The notes under the pieces were generated by a model. It ran no database searches. It was not told the DNA's origin and saw nothing but the letters and a program-made list of their open reading frames with translations. Source: Sphaerochaetaceae bacterium (lineage in GTDB: Bacteria; Spirochaetota; Spirochaetia; Sphaerochaetales; Sphaerochaetaceae). Taken from it: a stretch of DNA of 52,427 nucleotides. The stretch covers positions 1-52,427 of the forward strand of contig JAQQAR010000030.1 in the NCBI GenBank assembly GCA_028532765.1, given 5' to 3'. A program made the position numbers and the translations under genes. Below, piece after piece: positions 32,721 to 41,560 of the stretch (position 1 is the first letter of the stretch; each line of letters starts with the position of its first letter).

Positions 32721-35405
32721 ATGACACGTGATACCCATGATCTATCAATCAAGACGATTATCATCACGACATTTGTCCTTGTTATCATGATTGCAGTAGC
32801 AGTTATCGCCTATCTCATCTTTTCTCGCTGGTACAGTTCCGCTGAATCCACCGTGATGAAGATTTCCCACAGCATCAACAATCATATCTATGAACAGGTT
32901 GCATCATTCATGGAAAGCCCCGTCTCTATCAACAATGAGAACCATAAACTTATACGTGATGGTATTGTAGACATCCAGAATGAAGAAGAACGAGAGCGAT
33001 ACTTTCTTGGGGCACTGGATTCCTTCAATGAAGAAATCTACAGCTATAGCTATGGAACCGCTGAGGGAGCATACTACGGCGCCCGTCGTAATGAAACGGG
33101 AGATCTGGAGATCATGAGGAATGATCACTCCACTGGTGGTAATTCTTGGTATTTTTCGGTAGATGACGACTACCGTGCAGGAGACATAGCAGTTAAACTC
33201 GGGCAATTCGACCCACGCACTCGTCCTTGGTTCCAAGCGGCAGTAGAGGCCGGGGCACCGGCATTCTCCCCTCTCTATAAGCATTTTGTCATGGACGACT
33301 TAACGGTATCCGTAGCAACACCTGTCTATAGCAGCGAGGGAGTCCTGAAAGGGGTTCTGGGTACACATATGCTTCTCTCAAAGATTGGGTCATTCCTCGA
33401 GAAGACGGTCACGCCCTATGAGGGAATGGCCCTCATCGTAGAGCGGGAGAGCGGATATGTAATCGCAAACTCACAAGGATTACAGAATTTTACAATACGT
33501 CCAGACCGATCGCTGGAAAGACTCCATATAGAGCAAATTACCAATGAAGCCCTGTATAATGCCTTCGAGCAATTCACCTCTACTGGAAAATCCCAATTAA
33601 CCTATAGGCAGGGTATCGAACATATGTTCGCAGACATCCAGGGATTCAAGGCCGAGGGAGTTGATTGGGTTATCATCTCGGCGGTAACCGGGGGATTCCT
33701 TCTCGATGAAGTACAAGAAAGTATCTCCCTTACGATACTACTGATAATTATTACAATCTTGGTAATTGTGCTCATTTATCAACTCATTACTTCCCGACTC
33801 TTCAGACCGATACGGGAACTACTGGATGTATCAAAAGCCATCGCTGAAGGAGATCTTTCCAGACGCGTCACCGTTGCAAGAGACGATGAAATCGGCAGCA
33901 TTGCAAGCAGCCTCAACCATGTGGCTAATAGCCTGCAACAGCTTTTCTTCAACCTTGAAAACAGTGTGGAGAAGCGTACCCATGAACTGCACGAAACCAA
34001 CACCCAATTGGAAGCAAACAGGGATCAGCTCAGCTTGATCCTGAACTCTGCAGCAGAGGGTATCTATGGAATTGACAGTGAAGGAAATTGCACCTTCTGC
34101 AACCGTAGCTCACTGCTTCTATTGGGATATGAGAGAGAAGAAGATTTGCTGGGAAAGAACATGCATGATCTGATCCATCACAGCTATGAGGATGGTTCCA
34201 AATTCCCTTTGGATTCCTGTAAGGTATTTAGAGCAATCCAAACCGGCATTGGATACTCGGAAAATGGAGAAGTGTTCTGGAAAAAGAATGGTTCGAATTT
34301 TCCTGTCTCCTACCATGCTTTTCCACAAATACGCAATGAACAGGTCATCGGAGCAGTCATTACATTTACTGATATAACTGAACGCAGGCAACATGAACAA
34401 CAAATTGAGTATATGCGTTGTCATGATTCCCTTACAGGTCTTCATAACCGTAATTGCTTTGAGGAAAAGCACACAACATTGGACGTGCCTGAAAATCTGC
34501 CGCTTTCCATTATCTTTGCCGATATCAATGCCCTTAAATTAACCAACGATATTTTTGGCCACAGTGCAGGGGATGAACTGATCAAGAAATCAGCAGAAAT
34601 CCTCAAGCATGTATGCAGAGATTCCGGCATAATCGCCCGCCTTGGGGGTGATGAATTCATTATCGTATTACCGAACACAACAACGGATGATGCGGCGAGG
34701 ATTATTGGGCAGATCCAGCTGGAGTTCTCCCAAACGAAAGTGGAAGCCATGCGCTGTAGCATATCACTGGGAAGTTGCACCAAGGTACACCAAGAACAGT
34801 CTCTCAGTGATACCATTGTGACTGCTGAGAATCAAATGTATCAGGATAAGACAAGGAACAGAGGTACGGTTAACAGGGCAATCATCAATGCACTACAGGA
34901 AACTCTGCACACCCGAAGCCCTCGAGAAAAGGACCACGCAGAAAAAGTTAAGGACATTGCAAGTAGGTTTGGCTCTTCACTCCATCTTAATGAGGCAGAG
35001 ATCAGTTCTTTGGAACGCACGGCATACCTACATGACATTGGAAAAATTGTGCTCGACCCACATATCTTGAATGCCAAAGAATTGAGTGACGACGAACGAG
35101 AACAAATGCGCCAACACCCTGCTATCGGGTATCGAATCTTGAATCTTTTTGATGATACGCTTGATATAGCTGAATATGTTTACGGCCATCACGAACGGTG
35201 GGATGGTTCAGGTTATCCTAGGGGCTTGAAACATGATCAAATTCCGTACATCTCCCGCATTCTCTCCATCGCGGAAGCATATGAGCGGATTGTGGAGAGA
35301 AGTCATTCAAGAGAAGAGGCAATCAAAGAAATACAGGAGGGAGCTGGAACACAGTTCGACCCCGAACTTGCCCAAGCATTCCTGGAAATGATAGAGCAAC
35401 AGTAA
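32721..35405 (+). CDS. Sensor with PAS, GGDEF and HD-GYP domains (c-di-GMP turnover)
   Basis: The 894-residue protein has an N-terminal helix (14-36), a periplasmic Cache-like sensor to about 335, a second helix, a HAMP segment (LFRPIRELL to SLNHVANSL), a PAS domain (about 435-565), a GGDEF domain with intact LGGDEFIIV (near 640) and an HD-GYP domain with HDIGK (near 770) and HHERWDGSGYPRGL. GGDEF makes cyclic di-GMP and HD-GYP degrades it, so one protein carries opposing activities. AGAGGAGG lies before the ATG. It stands alone and would answer to an external ligand. Confidence 0.93.
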   Translation: MTRDTHDLSIKTIIITTFVLVIMIAVAVIAYLIFSRWYSSAESTVMKISHSINNHIYEQVASFMESPVSINNENHKLIRDGIVDIQNEEERERYFLGALDSFNEEIYSYSYGTAEGAYYGARRNETGDLEIMRNDHSTGGNSWYFSVDDDYRAGDIAVKLGQFDPRTRPWFQAAVEAGAPAFSPLYKHFVMDDLTVSVATPVYSSEGVLKGVLGTHMLLSKIGSFLEKTVTPYEGMALIVERESGYVIANSQGLQNFTIRPDRSLERLHIEQITNEALYNAFEQFTSTGKSQLTYRQGIEHMFADIQGFKAEGVDWVIISAVTGGFLLDEVQESISLTILLIIITILVIVLIYQLITSRLFRPIRELLDVSKAIAEGDLSRRVTVARDDEIGSIASSLNHVANSLQQLFFNLENSVEKRTHELHETNTQLEANRDQLSLILNSAAEGIYGIDSEGNCTFCNRSSLLLLGYEREEDLLGKNMHDLIHHSYEDGSKFPLDSCKVFRAIQTGIGYSENGEVFWKKNGSNFPVSYHAFPQIRNEQVIGAVITFTDITERRQHEQQIEYMRCHDSLTGLHNRNCFEEKHTTLDVPENLPLSIIFADINALKLTNDIFGHSAGDELIKKSAEILKHVCRDSGIIARLGGDEFIIVLPNTTTDDAARIIGQIQLEFSQTKVEAMRCSISLGSCTKVHQEQSLSDTIVTAENQMYQDKTRNRGTVNRAIINALQETLHTRSPREKDHAEKVKDIASRFGSSLHLNEAEISSLERTAYLHDIGKIVLDPHILNAKELSDDEREQMRQHPAIGYRILNLFDDTLDIAEYVYGHHERWDGSGYPRGLKHDQIPYISRILSIAEAYERIVERSHSREEAIKEIQEGAGTQFDPELAQAFLEMIEQQ

Positions 35406-35523
35406 GTCTTCTCTTTTAATTGATAATGCATGATTACCATATCCATCATTCCATTTAAGCGATTCTCATAGGAATAATCCATTATTCGGACAGCCCATAG
35501 ACTTGCTCAATCCTCGTCCTTTA

Positions 35524-35552
35524 TTGACTGATAGAGCAAAAAGCTCTACATT
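35524..35552 (+). promoter_or_regulatory. Promoter of the LacI-type gene, apparently leaderless
   Basis: TTGACT (35524-35529) and TACATT (35547-35552) are exactly 17 bases apart, so transcription should begin about at the ATG (35559). The spacer holds the hairpin/dyad TAGAGC-AAAAA-GCTCTA (35532-35548), which may be a self-regulatory site. Confidence 0.6.
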
Positions 35553-35558
35553 TTCCCT

Positions 35559-36524
35559 ATGGGCAGGAATAAAATAACGATCGAAGACATTGCCCGTGAA
35601 GCTAATGTAGGAATCGGCACTGTTTCACGTGTTCTCAACAACAGCTCCCATGTTGCAGAAGACACCCGTAAGCGGGTTCTTGATGTGGTTAAGGCTCGAC
35701 AATACTCTCCAAGTGGCGCTGCAAGCCGACTTGCGCGTAATGACGCCATCGAGTCAACAGTGGGATTACTCCTGCCAGATATTGGAAACCACTACTTTTT
35801 TGAAATATTTGAGACCATCTACAGAAAATTCCGGGGGTTGGGAGTGGACCTCCTCATATTCAACTATGAGAAGCATAACCCACAATTTATCCAGAAAGTA
35901 CTGGGAGCCCAACTCTCCGCCCTCCTGATCTTTGCTTTCCAGCTTGATGAAACAGAGAGAGAACTGCTGAGAAGACGCAATGTACCCTACCTATATATCG
36001 ACTACTCTCGTGATGACGAGCACTGCATGTACACAGACAATGAACAGGGAGGGCGTCTTGCCGCCCGATATCTTCTCTCTAAAGGGGTAAAACACCCTGG
36101 ATATATCGCAATGGACCCTCCAGGGCAAACTGACACAGACCGACATACAGGATTTATCAGTGAACTCGCTCTCTATGGTTATAAGGAGTGTGCACTCTAC
36201 AACTCTGAGATATCAGAGGAGATGGGCTACCAAATCGGCATGCAAATCATCGATGAACAAACCTGTGACGGAGTCTTCTGCTACTGTGACGACATAGCCG
36301 TAGGAGTGTATAAGGCAGTGAAAGAGAGGGGAAGCTCAATCCGTATCATAGGATTCGATGGAGTTCGTGCTACTGAGCACCTGGGTATCTCGACGGTTAG
36401 CCAGGAACCGGGAGCCATCGGCACACAAGCCGCCTCCTTTATCGTGAACCTCATGGAGGCTCACCAGGAGCGACCACCCATACATCATCGAATCATTCCT
36501 GTCCTCATTGACCGAAACAGTTAA
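35559..36524 (+). CDS. LacI-family regulator of the alpha-glucoside genes
   Basis: The 321-residue repressor has the helix-turn-helix ITIEDIAREANVGIGTVSRVLNN (6-28), which fixes the start near the first Met, and an effector domain with VGLLLPDIGNHYFFEIFE, LSALLIFAFQ, GVFCYCDDIAVGVYKAVKE and IIGFDGV. No ribosome-binding site precedes the ATG; the message appears leaderless. It lies convergent to the phosphorylase gene, at the end of the alpha-glucoside operon, and the LacI-type site at 42959 is a likely target. Confidence 0.87.
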   Translation: MGRNKITIEDIAREANVGIGTVSRVLNNSSHVAEDTRKRVLDVVKARQYSPSGAASRLARNDAIESTVGLLLPDIGNHYFFEIFETIYRKFRGLGVDLLIFNYEKHNPQFIQKVLGAQLSALLIFAFQLDETERELLRRRNVPYLYIDYSRDDEHCMYTDNEQGGRLAARYLLSKGVKHPGYIAMDPPGQTDTDRHTGFISELALYGYKECALYNSEISEEMGYQIGMQIIDEQTCDGVFCYCDDIAVGVYKAVKERGSSIRIIGFDGVRATEHLGISTVSQEPGAIGTQAASFIVNLMEAHQERPPIHHRIIPVLIDRNS

Positions 36525-39467
36525 TTACCAGAGCAACATATCCACGGTCAGATCAGCAGTTGTAAGTACGTGTTGATCACAAAGATCAGGATCGACAGCA
36601 CTGCCAACCCCAACTGCCTTCATCAACGCCTCCTTGATGGCTGTAATGCCTGCGGGAGCATCCTCTACGCCAGTACACTCCTCTGGATACAAACCCAGCA
36701 TATCAGCAGCACGTCCAAATACCTCTGGATTGGGTTTTCCCAGCACTACCTCACCAGCTGGAACAACTGCATCAAATGAATCTGAAAGACCCAACCTATC
36801 AAGGATGAATAGTGCATTCCGGCTTGCCGATGCGATGGCGGTATGGACTTTTCGTTGCTTCAATTGTTCCAGCAATGCAGGAATACCGGGAAGTATATCC
36901 TCTGGGGTTAATTCCTCCAGCGATTCACGATACCAGGTATTCTTCTGGTCAGTGTATTCTTGCATCTCCTCCTCAGGCACAGTCACCCTGTTGTGGTCAA
37001 GGATTACCTGTAGAGATTGTCTCCTGGAAATACCTCTCAGCTTTTGGTTTATCTCCTCATTAAAAGCCCATTGGTGGGCATCAGAAAGACGTTTCCATGC
37101 CCGATAATGGTACCCATCGGTGGAGGTTATTACCCCATCAAGATCAAAAATAACAGCCTTGCATGCGGCTCGCGTGGGACACTGTACAGCTTCTTTGCCA
37201 ACAATGAGTACATCAGAGCGATGATGCACGGTAAGATTGCCACCCTTGGCTTCATAGGTGGTAATCTCAGGCTCAATCGTAACGGTAAGCACTATTCCCC
37301 TGAAGGTCAGATGGAATTTCAGTCGCTGCAGCTCCTTTGGAAGCTGAGGTCTGAATGTAGGAATTCCATCTTTCATACGGAATCCTCCCAACCCATAGAC
37401 CATAGCCATCCATGAACCAGCCATCGCCGCGGTATGCAAGCCATCCTTGGTATTGTGATGCAGATCTTCAATATCCAAGAGTGCTGTCTGGCGGATATAG
37501 GAACTACCAAGATCCAAGAATCCACAATCGTATGCAACAATTCCCTGAATACATGCAGAAAGGGAACTGTCCCCAGTGGTCAGGGGTTCATAGAACGCAA
37601 AGTTTCTCTTTCTCTGGTACCAGGGGAAGCGATGATGCTGCAGAAGCATACCAAGCACGGTATCGGCTTGCTTGATGACCTGGTGTCGGTAGATTACCAA
37701 CGGATGGTAGTGGAGAAGCATGGGATGGCGTATCTCTCCTCGCTTTTGGGTATCCCACGGTTCCTTGTTGAGGAAATAGTCATCCTGCATATGAATACCC
37801 CGTTTTCTGTCATAGGGGATATACATCTGCTCTGCTGCACGGGCAAAGAGACCCAGCTCTTCATCACGTATGGAAAGTTCTTCAACCAGATGGCTCCATA
37901 GCTTAGGATTCTCGTTTTGCAGACGGGAAGCTAGCTTGGACACCCCCTCCAAGTGATGTTGGACCATGACATTGGTATAGCAATTGTTATCGGAGAGCGC
38001 TGAATACTCATCCGGGCCAGTTACCTCATTGATACAGAACTTACCACCCTTTTCTGGATTGAAAAACCCAAGGTCGAGGAACAGACGTGCAGTCTCTATC
38101 AGCACCTCAGCAGCACCCTCTTCCAGGATGGTGTCATCACCTGTCACCTCCAGGTATTGGAATATCGCATAGGCAATATCTGCATTGATATGGTACTGGG
38201 CCGTGCCGGCAGGAAAGTATGCCGAAGCTTCCAATCCATTGATGGTTCTCCAAGGGTAGAGCGCACCCCTCTGGTTCATCTCCCTGGCTCTTGCACGAGC
38301 TCGGTCGAGTGTAGAGATCCTGTATTTGATCAAGGCGCGTGCGGTATCAGGAAGGGTATGGTTGAAGAGTGCCATTCCATAAATTTCCGTATCCCAGAAA
38401 TAATGGCCTTCATACCCACTTCCAGTCAGTCCTTTGGCAGCTAGTGCGGACTTACCGTCTCTACCGGTGCTCTGCTGGAGCTGGAAAAAGTTGAACCTGA
38501 GGGCCTGCTGGAGTTTCTCTTCCCCGGTAATCTCGATATCGGCATGGGCCCAGAAGGACTCATACCAGGTCCGTTGCATCTCTACCAAGGTTTGCCAACT
38601 GGCGTTTGCCACCTCCTCTCGATACTGCTGGGCCAACTCAAGCGGAAGGGTCTCTCCAGGACGTCCAGAGGTATGATAGTAGAAATACTTCGTGAGACTA
38701 AGATCTGTCCCACTCCATGTGAAGGCCAGTGCCGGGAGATGCCCCTCCTCCAGGTCACCTCGCTCAACCTGAAGCGGTTCTGAACTCTCATGCACAGCAC
38801 CACAGGAGAGATCAAGGGCACTTTCCAAAGTCTTGAAGGTAGCCTGGAATCCTGGGCGTACCTCCTCACCTTCTCCATAATAGCCATAATCTTCACAAAC
38901 CAGGGAGGAGGTGGAGAGTGTACTGCCCATACGGGGATCAAGCTCAGTATTTGCACGCTGAACAGGCATCCCTATGGTAGAGTACAGGTTGGCATGAACC
39001 TCATCAGTACAGTGAATGCGAACCCGCAGGGCTCCTATATGGTGCTGTTGCATGCTGAGCAGGGTCTCCCAGGTAATATGCACCAGCTTACCTTCATCGG
39101 TAAGCCACTGCATATGCTGTTCAAGGATTCCTGTACGGAAATCAAGTCGCCTACGGTAGAACTGCACCCGGCTATCAGCTACATTGACCTGAATACCATC
39201 GATGGTAATCACCAGATACCGGCAGTCGGGAAGATCAAGCATACTCTGGTTGATGCGTGCGAACCCATAGGCATCCTCTCCATAGATAATCGGAGATATC
39301 TCGTAGAATCCGTTGATGAAACATCCACTGTGGTGCGCAGGTTCCCGTTCACAGGGAAACCCACGATAGCCGATATATCCGTTTCCAATTGAGAATAAGC
39401 TCTCACCCTGGGCGATGTGCTCTTCATCAAACCCGGTTTCTTCGAGACTCCAAGTATCCAAAGCCAT
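36525..39467 (-). CDS. GH65 disaccharide phosphorylase fused to beta-phosphoglucomutase
   Basis: This 980-residue fusion has a GH65 part (about 1-765) and a HAD part (about 770-980). The first carries the catalytic acid E481 in INEVTGPDEYSALSDNN and YEPLTTGDSSLS, typical of phosphorylases of maltose, kojibiose, trehalose or nigerose. It would release beta-glucose 1-phosphate. The second has DLDGVITSTDGYHYRAWKRLSD and GVEDAPAGI, the marks of beta-phosphoglucomutase, which makes glucose 6-phosphate. One chain can thus do both steps. AAGGGG, in the end of the permease gene, lies before ATG 39467. It is the last gene of the AglEFG-type operon. Confidence 0.9.
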   Translation of the reverse strand: MALDTWSLEETGFDEEHIAQGESLFSIGNGYIGYRGFPCEREPAHHSGCFINGFYEISPIIYGEDAYGFARINQSMLDLPDCRYLVITIDGIQVNVADSRVQFYRRRLDFRTGILEQHMQWLTDEGKLVHITWETLLSMQQHHIGALRVRIHCTDEVHANLYSTIGMPVQRANTELDPRMGSTLSTSSLVCEDYGYYGEGEEVRPGFQATFKTLESALDLSCGAVHESSEPLQVERGDLEEGHLPALAFTWSGTDLSLTKYFYYHTSGRPGETLPLELAQQYREEVANASWQTLVEMQRTWYESFWAHADIEITGEEKLQQALRFNFFQLQQSTGRDGKSALAAKGLTGSGYEGHYFWDTEIYGMALFNHTLPDTARALIKYRISTLDRARARAREMNQRGALYPWRTINGLEASAYFPAGTAQYHINADIAYAIFQYLEVTGDDTILEEGAAEVLIETARLFLDLGFFNPEKGGKFCINEVTGPDEYSALSDNNCYTNVMVQHHLEGVSKLASRLQNENPKLWSHLVEELSIRDEELGLFARAAEQMYIPYDRKRGIHMQDDYFLNKEPWDTQKRGEIRHPMLLHYHPLVIYRHQVIKQADTVLGMLLQHHRFPWYQRKRNFAFYEPLTTGDSSLSACIQGIVAYDCGFLDLGSSYIRQTALLDIEDLHHNTKDGLHTAAMAGSWMAMVYGLGGFRMKDGIPTFRPQLPKELQRLKFHLTFRGIVLTVTIEPEITTYEAKGGNLTVHHRSDVLIVGKEAVQCPTRAACKAVIFDLDGVITSTDGYHYRAWKRLSDAHQWAFNEEINQKLRGISRRQSLQVILDHNRVTVPEEEMQEYTDQKNTWYRESLEELTPEDILPGIPALLEQLKQRKVHTAIASASRNALFILDRLGLSDSFDAVVPAGEVVLGKPNPEVFGRAADMLGLYPEECTGVEDAPAGITAIKEALMKAVGVGSAVDPDLCDQHVLTTADLTVDMLLW

Positions 39468-39470
39468 GTA

Positions 39471-40379
39471 TTACCCCTTGACTGATCCTGCCATAAGTCC
39501 CTGTACAAAGTACCGTTGCAGGAAGAAAAATACGAGAATTGGGACAATCATGACAATGAAGGCCCCTGCAGTAAGCAAATGCCAGTCCTGTCCACGTGAT
39601 CCCACCATATTCGCCAGACGCTGGGTCAATACAGCTACATCACTGGTACCACCGAGGAAGACCAATGCTACCAGCAGGTCATTCCAAACCCAAAGAAACT
39701 GGAAAATACCCAACGATGCAATAGCAGGAACAGAGAGAGGAAGCACCAGCCGTACGAAGATCACCATTGGCCTTGCTCCATCAAGGAATGCTGATTCAAA
39801 CACATCCCGAGGGATGGTGGAAACATAGTTATAGAGCAGGTAGATTCCAAGCGGCAGACCGAAGCCTGTATGGGCAAGCCATATCCCCAGATAGGAGCCG
39901 GTGAGTCCAATCTTCATGTAATCACGAAGGATAGGAATCAAGGATATCTGCAATGGAACCACCAACAGGGCAACAACAATGGTAAAGAATAGTTTCCTAC
40001 CGGGAAATACCATCCAGGCAAACCCAAAAGCTGCTGCTGTTGCAATAAGAATCGGAATGATCACCGAGGGAATAGTGACAGTAAAACTATTGATGAAGGC
40101 TTGGGAGAGGTTGTCCCCACTTGCGCGAAGAACATTCCCTTCCGCGTCAGTAAATGTGGCTTGTCTACCTCCCAAAACACGTCGATAGTTGTTCAAGGTG
40201 AAATCTCCGTCACCTTTAAAAATTGTCCACCATCCGGTATTCAACACATCATCCTGCGGTCTCAGTGATGAGATAAGTAGGCCTATGATCGGGATACTCC
40301 AGATGATGACCAGTACAATCAGAATGATATTGACCACCATGGTCCACTTGTTTTGTCTTTTTCTTGCAAGGGAAATCAT
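39471..40379 (-). CDS. aglG: Alpha-glucoside ABC permease (AglG/MalG type)
   Basis: The 302-residue protein has six helices with the MalG features: IPIIGLLISSLRPQDDV near the start, an EAA loop FLDGARPMVIFVRLVLPLSVPA, and FLWVWNDLLVALVFLGG. A long periplasmic loop (residues 50-95) is usual for AglG relatives. I chose ATG 40379, with GGGAGG upstream, one base after the stop of the other permease gene; the frame extends further only because it shadows that gene. The enzyme gene follows at three bases. Confidence 0.88.
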   Translation of the reverse strand: MISLARKRQNKWTMVVNIILIVLVIIWSIPIIGLLISSLRPQDDVLNTGWWTIFKGDGDFTLNNYRRVLGGRQATFTDAEGNVLRASGDNLSQAFINSFTVTIPSVIIPILIATAAAFGFAWMVFPGRKLFFTIVVALLVVPLQISLIPILRDYMKIGLTGSYLGIWLAHTGFGLPLGIYLLYNYVSTIPRDVFESAFLDGARPMVIFVRLVLPLSVPAIASLGIFQFLWVWNDLLVALVFLGGTSDVAVLTQRLANMVGSRGQDWHLLTAGAFIVMIVPILVFFFLQRYFVQGLMAGSVKG

Positions 40380-40380
40380 A

Positions 40381-41481
40381 TTAGAAGCCCTCCCTTTTAC
40401 TGAACTGATGCAGGTTGTACCACATGACAGGTATGACGGCCAGAACCAGAACAATGGCGATTGCAGAGCCTCGTCCATAGTGGTAGAAACGGAACATCTG
40501 CTTGTACTGCATGCTTGCAATAACCTCGGTCCCATAGTTACCGTTGGTCATGGTGAATACAATATCGAATATCTTCAACGTAATAATGATAATCGTTGTT
40601 GATACTGTGATAAGGGTGGGAGCAATGAAGGGTATGATAATACTCCTGATAATCCTGAACTCCCCTGCCCCATCAATACGACCTGCTTCAATAATCGTAG
40701 AGGGAACACCCTTGAGTGCAGAGCTGATGATAACCATGGCATAGCCGGTTTGCAGCCATACCAAGATGGCAATCAGGAAGATATTGTTCCAGACCGGCAT
40801 GGTAAACCAGGCTTGTGGTTCACCTCCGAAAAAGGTAACAATCGCATTGAGCAAACCTATCTGATCCTCTCCTGCGGGTTTGTACGAATAAATAAATCTC
40901 CAGATAACACCTGCACCTACGAAGGAGATTGCCATTGGCATGAAAATGATGCTCTTGAATACTTTCTCCATTTTCACTCGATCAGCGAGTAGTGCGATGA
41001 TAAGACCGAAGCCGACTGCCCCGCCGGTTCCGATGATCAACCACAGGAGATTGTTCATGAATGATTCACGCATCTTGGAATCGGTAAAAGCGAACACATA
41101 GTTCGCAAGCCCTACGAAATTCTTCGACTGAGCATCAAAGAAACTCAAATAGAGTGATCTCACGGTAGGGATAAAAAGATACCAAGCGAGGATCAGCAAT
41201 GCTGGTCCTACAAATATGATCGGTTGCAGCTTCTTAGCTGTCGTAACACTGGTTCTATTGATAACCCAATCAGCAACCCAGAACAGAAGAGCAATCCCAC
41301 CAACACCCCACACAATAGCGATGATTGCAATTATTCCTTGTGGAGCATTGCTATCCCGTAAGAAGATAAAACCAACCCACAATACAAAGAACACCCCAAC
41401 AAGCACAAGAACAGAAAATGCTATACGACCAAGTTTTGCGAGGGGTGATGTAGGTTTCCCTTGTCTTTCAATTGTTGTCAT
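40381..41481 (-). CDS. aglF: Alpha-glucoside ABC permease (AglF/MalF type)
   Basis: The 366-residue protein has eight or so helices, two extra at the N-terminus as in AglF, then the six of the permease core. The EAA loop reads EAGRIDGAGEFRIIRSIIIPFIAPT (about 270-294). With AglG it forms the channel. ATG 41481 has AAGGGG upstream; the open frame begins earlier at 41553 with no site. A 10-bp hairpin separates it from the binding-protein gene. Confidence 0.88.
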   Translation of the reverse strand: MTTIERQGKPTSPLAKLGRIAFSVLVLVGVFFVLWVGFIFLRDSNAPQGIIAIIAIVWGVGGIALLFWVADWVINRTSVTTAKKLQPIIFVGPALLILAWYLFIPTVRSLYLSFFDAQSKNFVGLANYVFAFTDSKMRESFMNNLLWLIIGTGGAVGFGLIIALLADRVKMEKVFKSIIFMPMAISFVGAGVIWRFIYSYKPAGEDQIGLLNAIVTFFGGEPQAWFTMPVWNNIFLIAILVWLQTGYAMVIISSALKGVPSTIIEAGRIDGAGEFRIIRSIIIPFIAPTLITVSTTIIIITLKIFDIVFTMTNGNYGTEVIASMQYKQMFRFYHYGRGSAIAIVLVLAVIPVMWYNLHQFSKREGF

Positions 41482-41512
41482 GTACGTTCCCCTTTGAGAG
41501 TACGATACAAGA

Positions 41513-41546
41513 GCACCGGCAGGAAGTACTACTTCTCTGCCGGTGC
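41513..41546 (-). other. Intercistronic hairpin between aglE and aglF
   Basis: GCACCGGCAG (41513-41522) and CTGCCGGTGC (41537-41546) form a perfect 10-bp stem, with GAAGTA/TACTTC able to extend it. No T tract follows, so it may protect the binding-protein message or partly stop transcription. Confidence 0.75.
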
Positions 41547-41560
41547 AACACATCGTCTAC

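Noticed and set aside
36634-37107. Several plus-strand open frames opposite the GH65 gene
   Set aside because: They are low-complexity shadows rich in Ser/Pro/Thr, without start sites.
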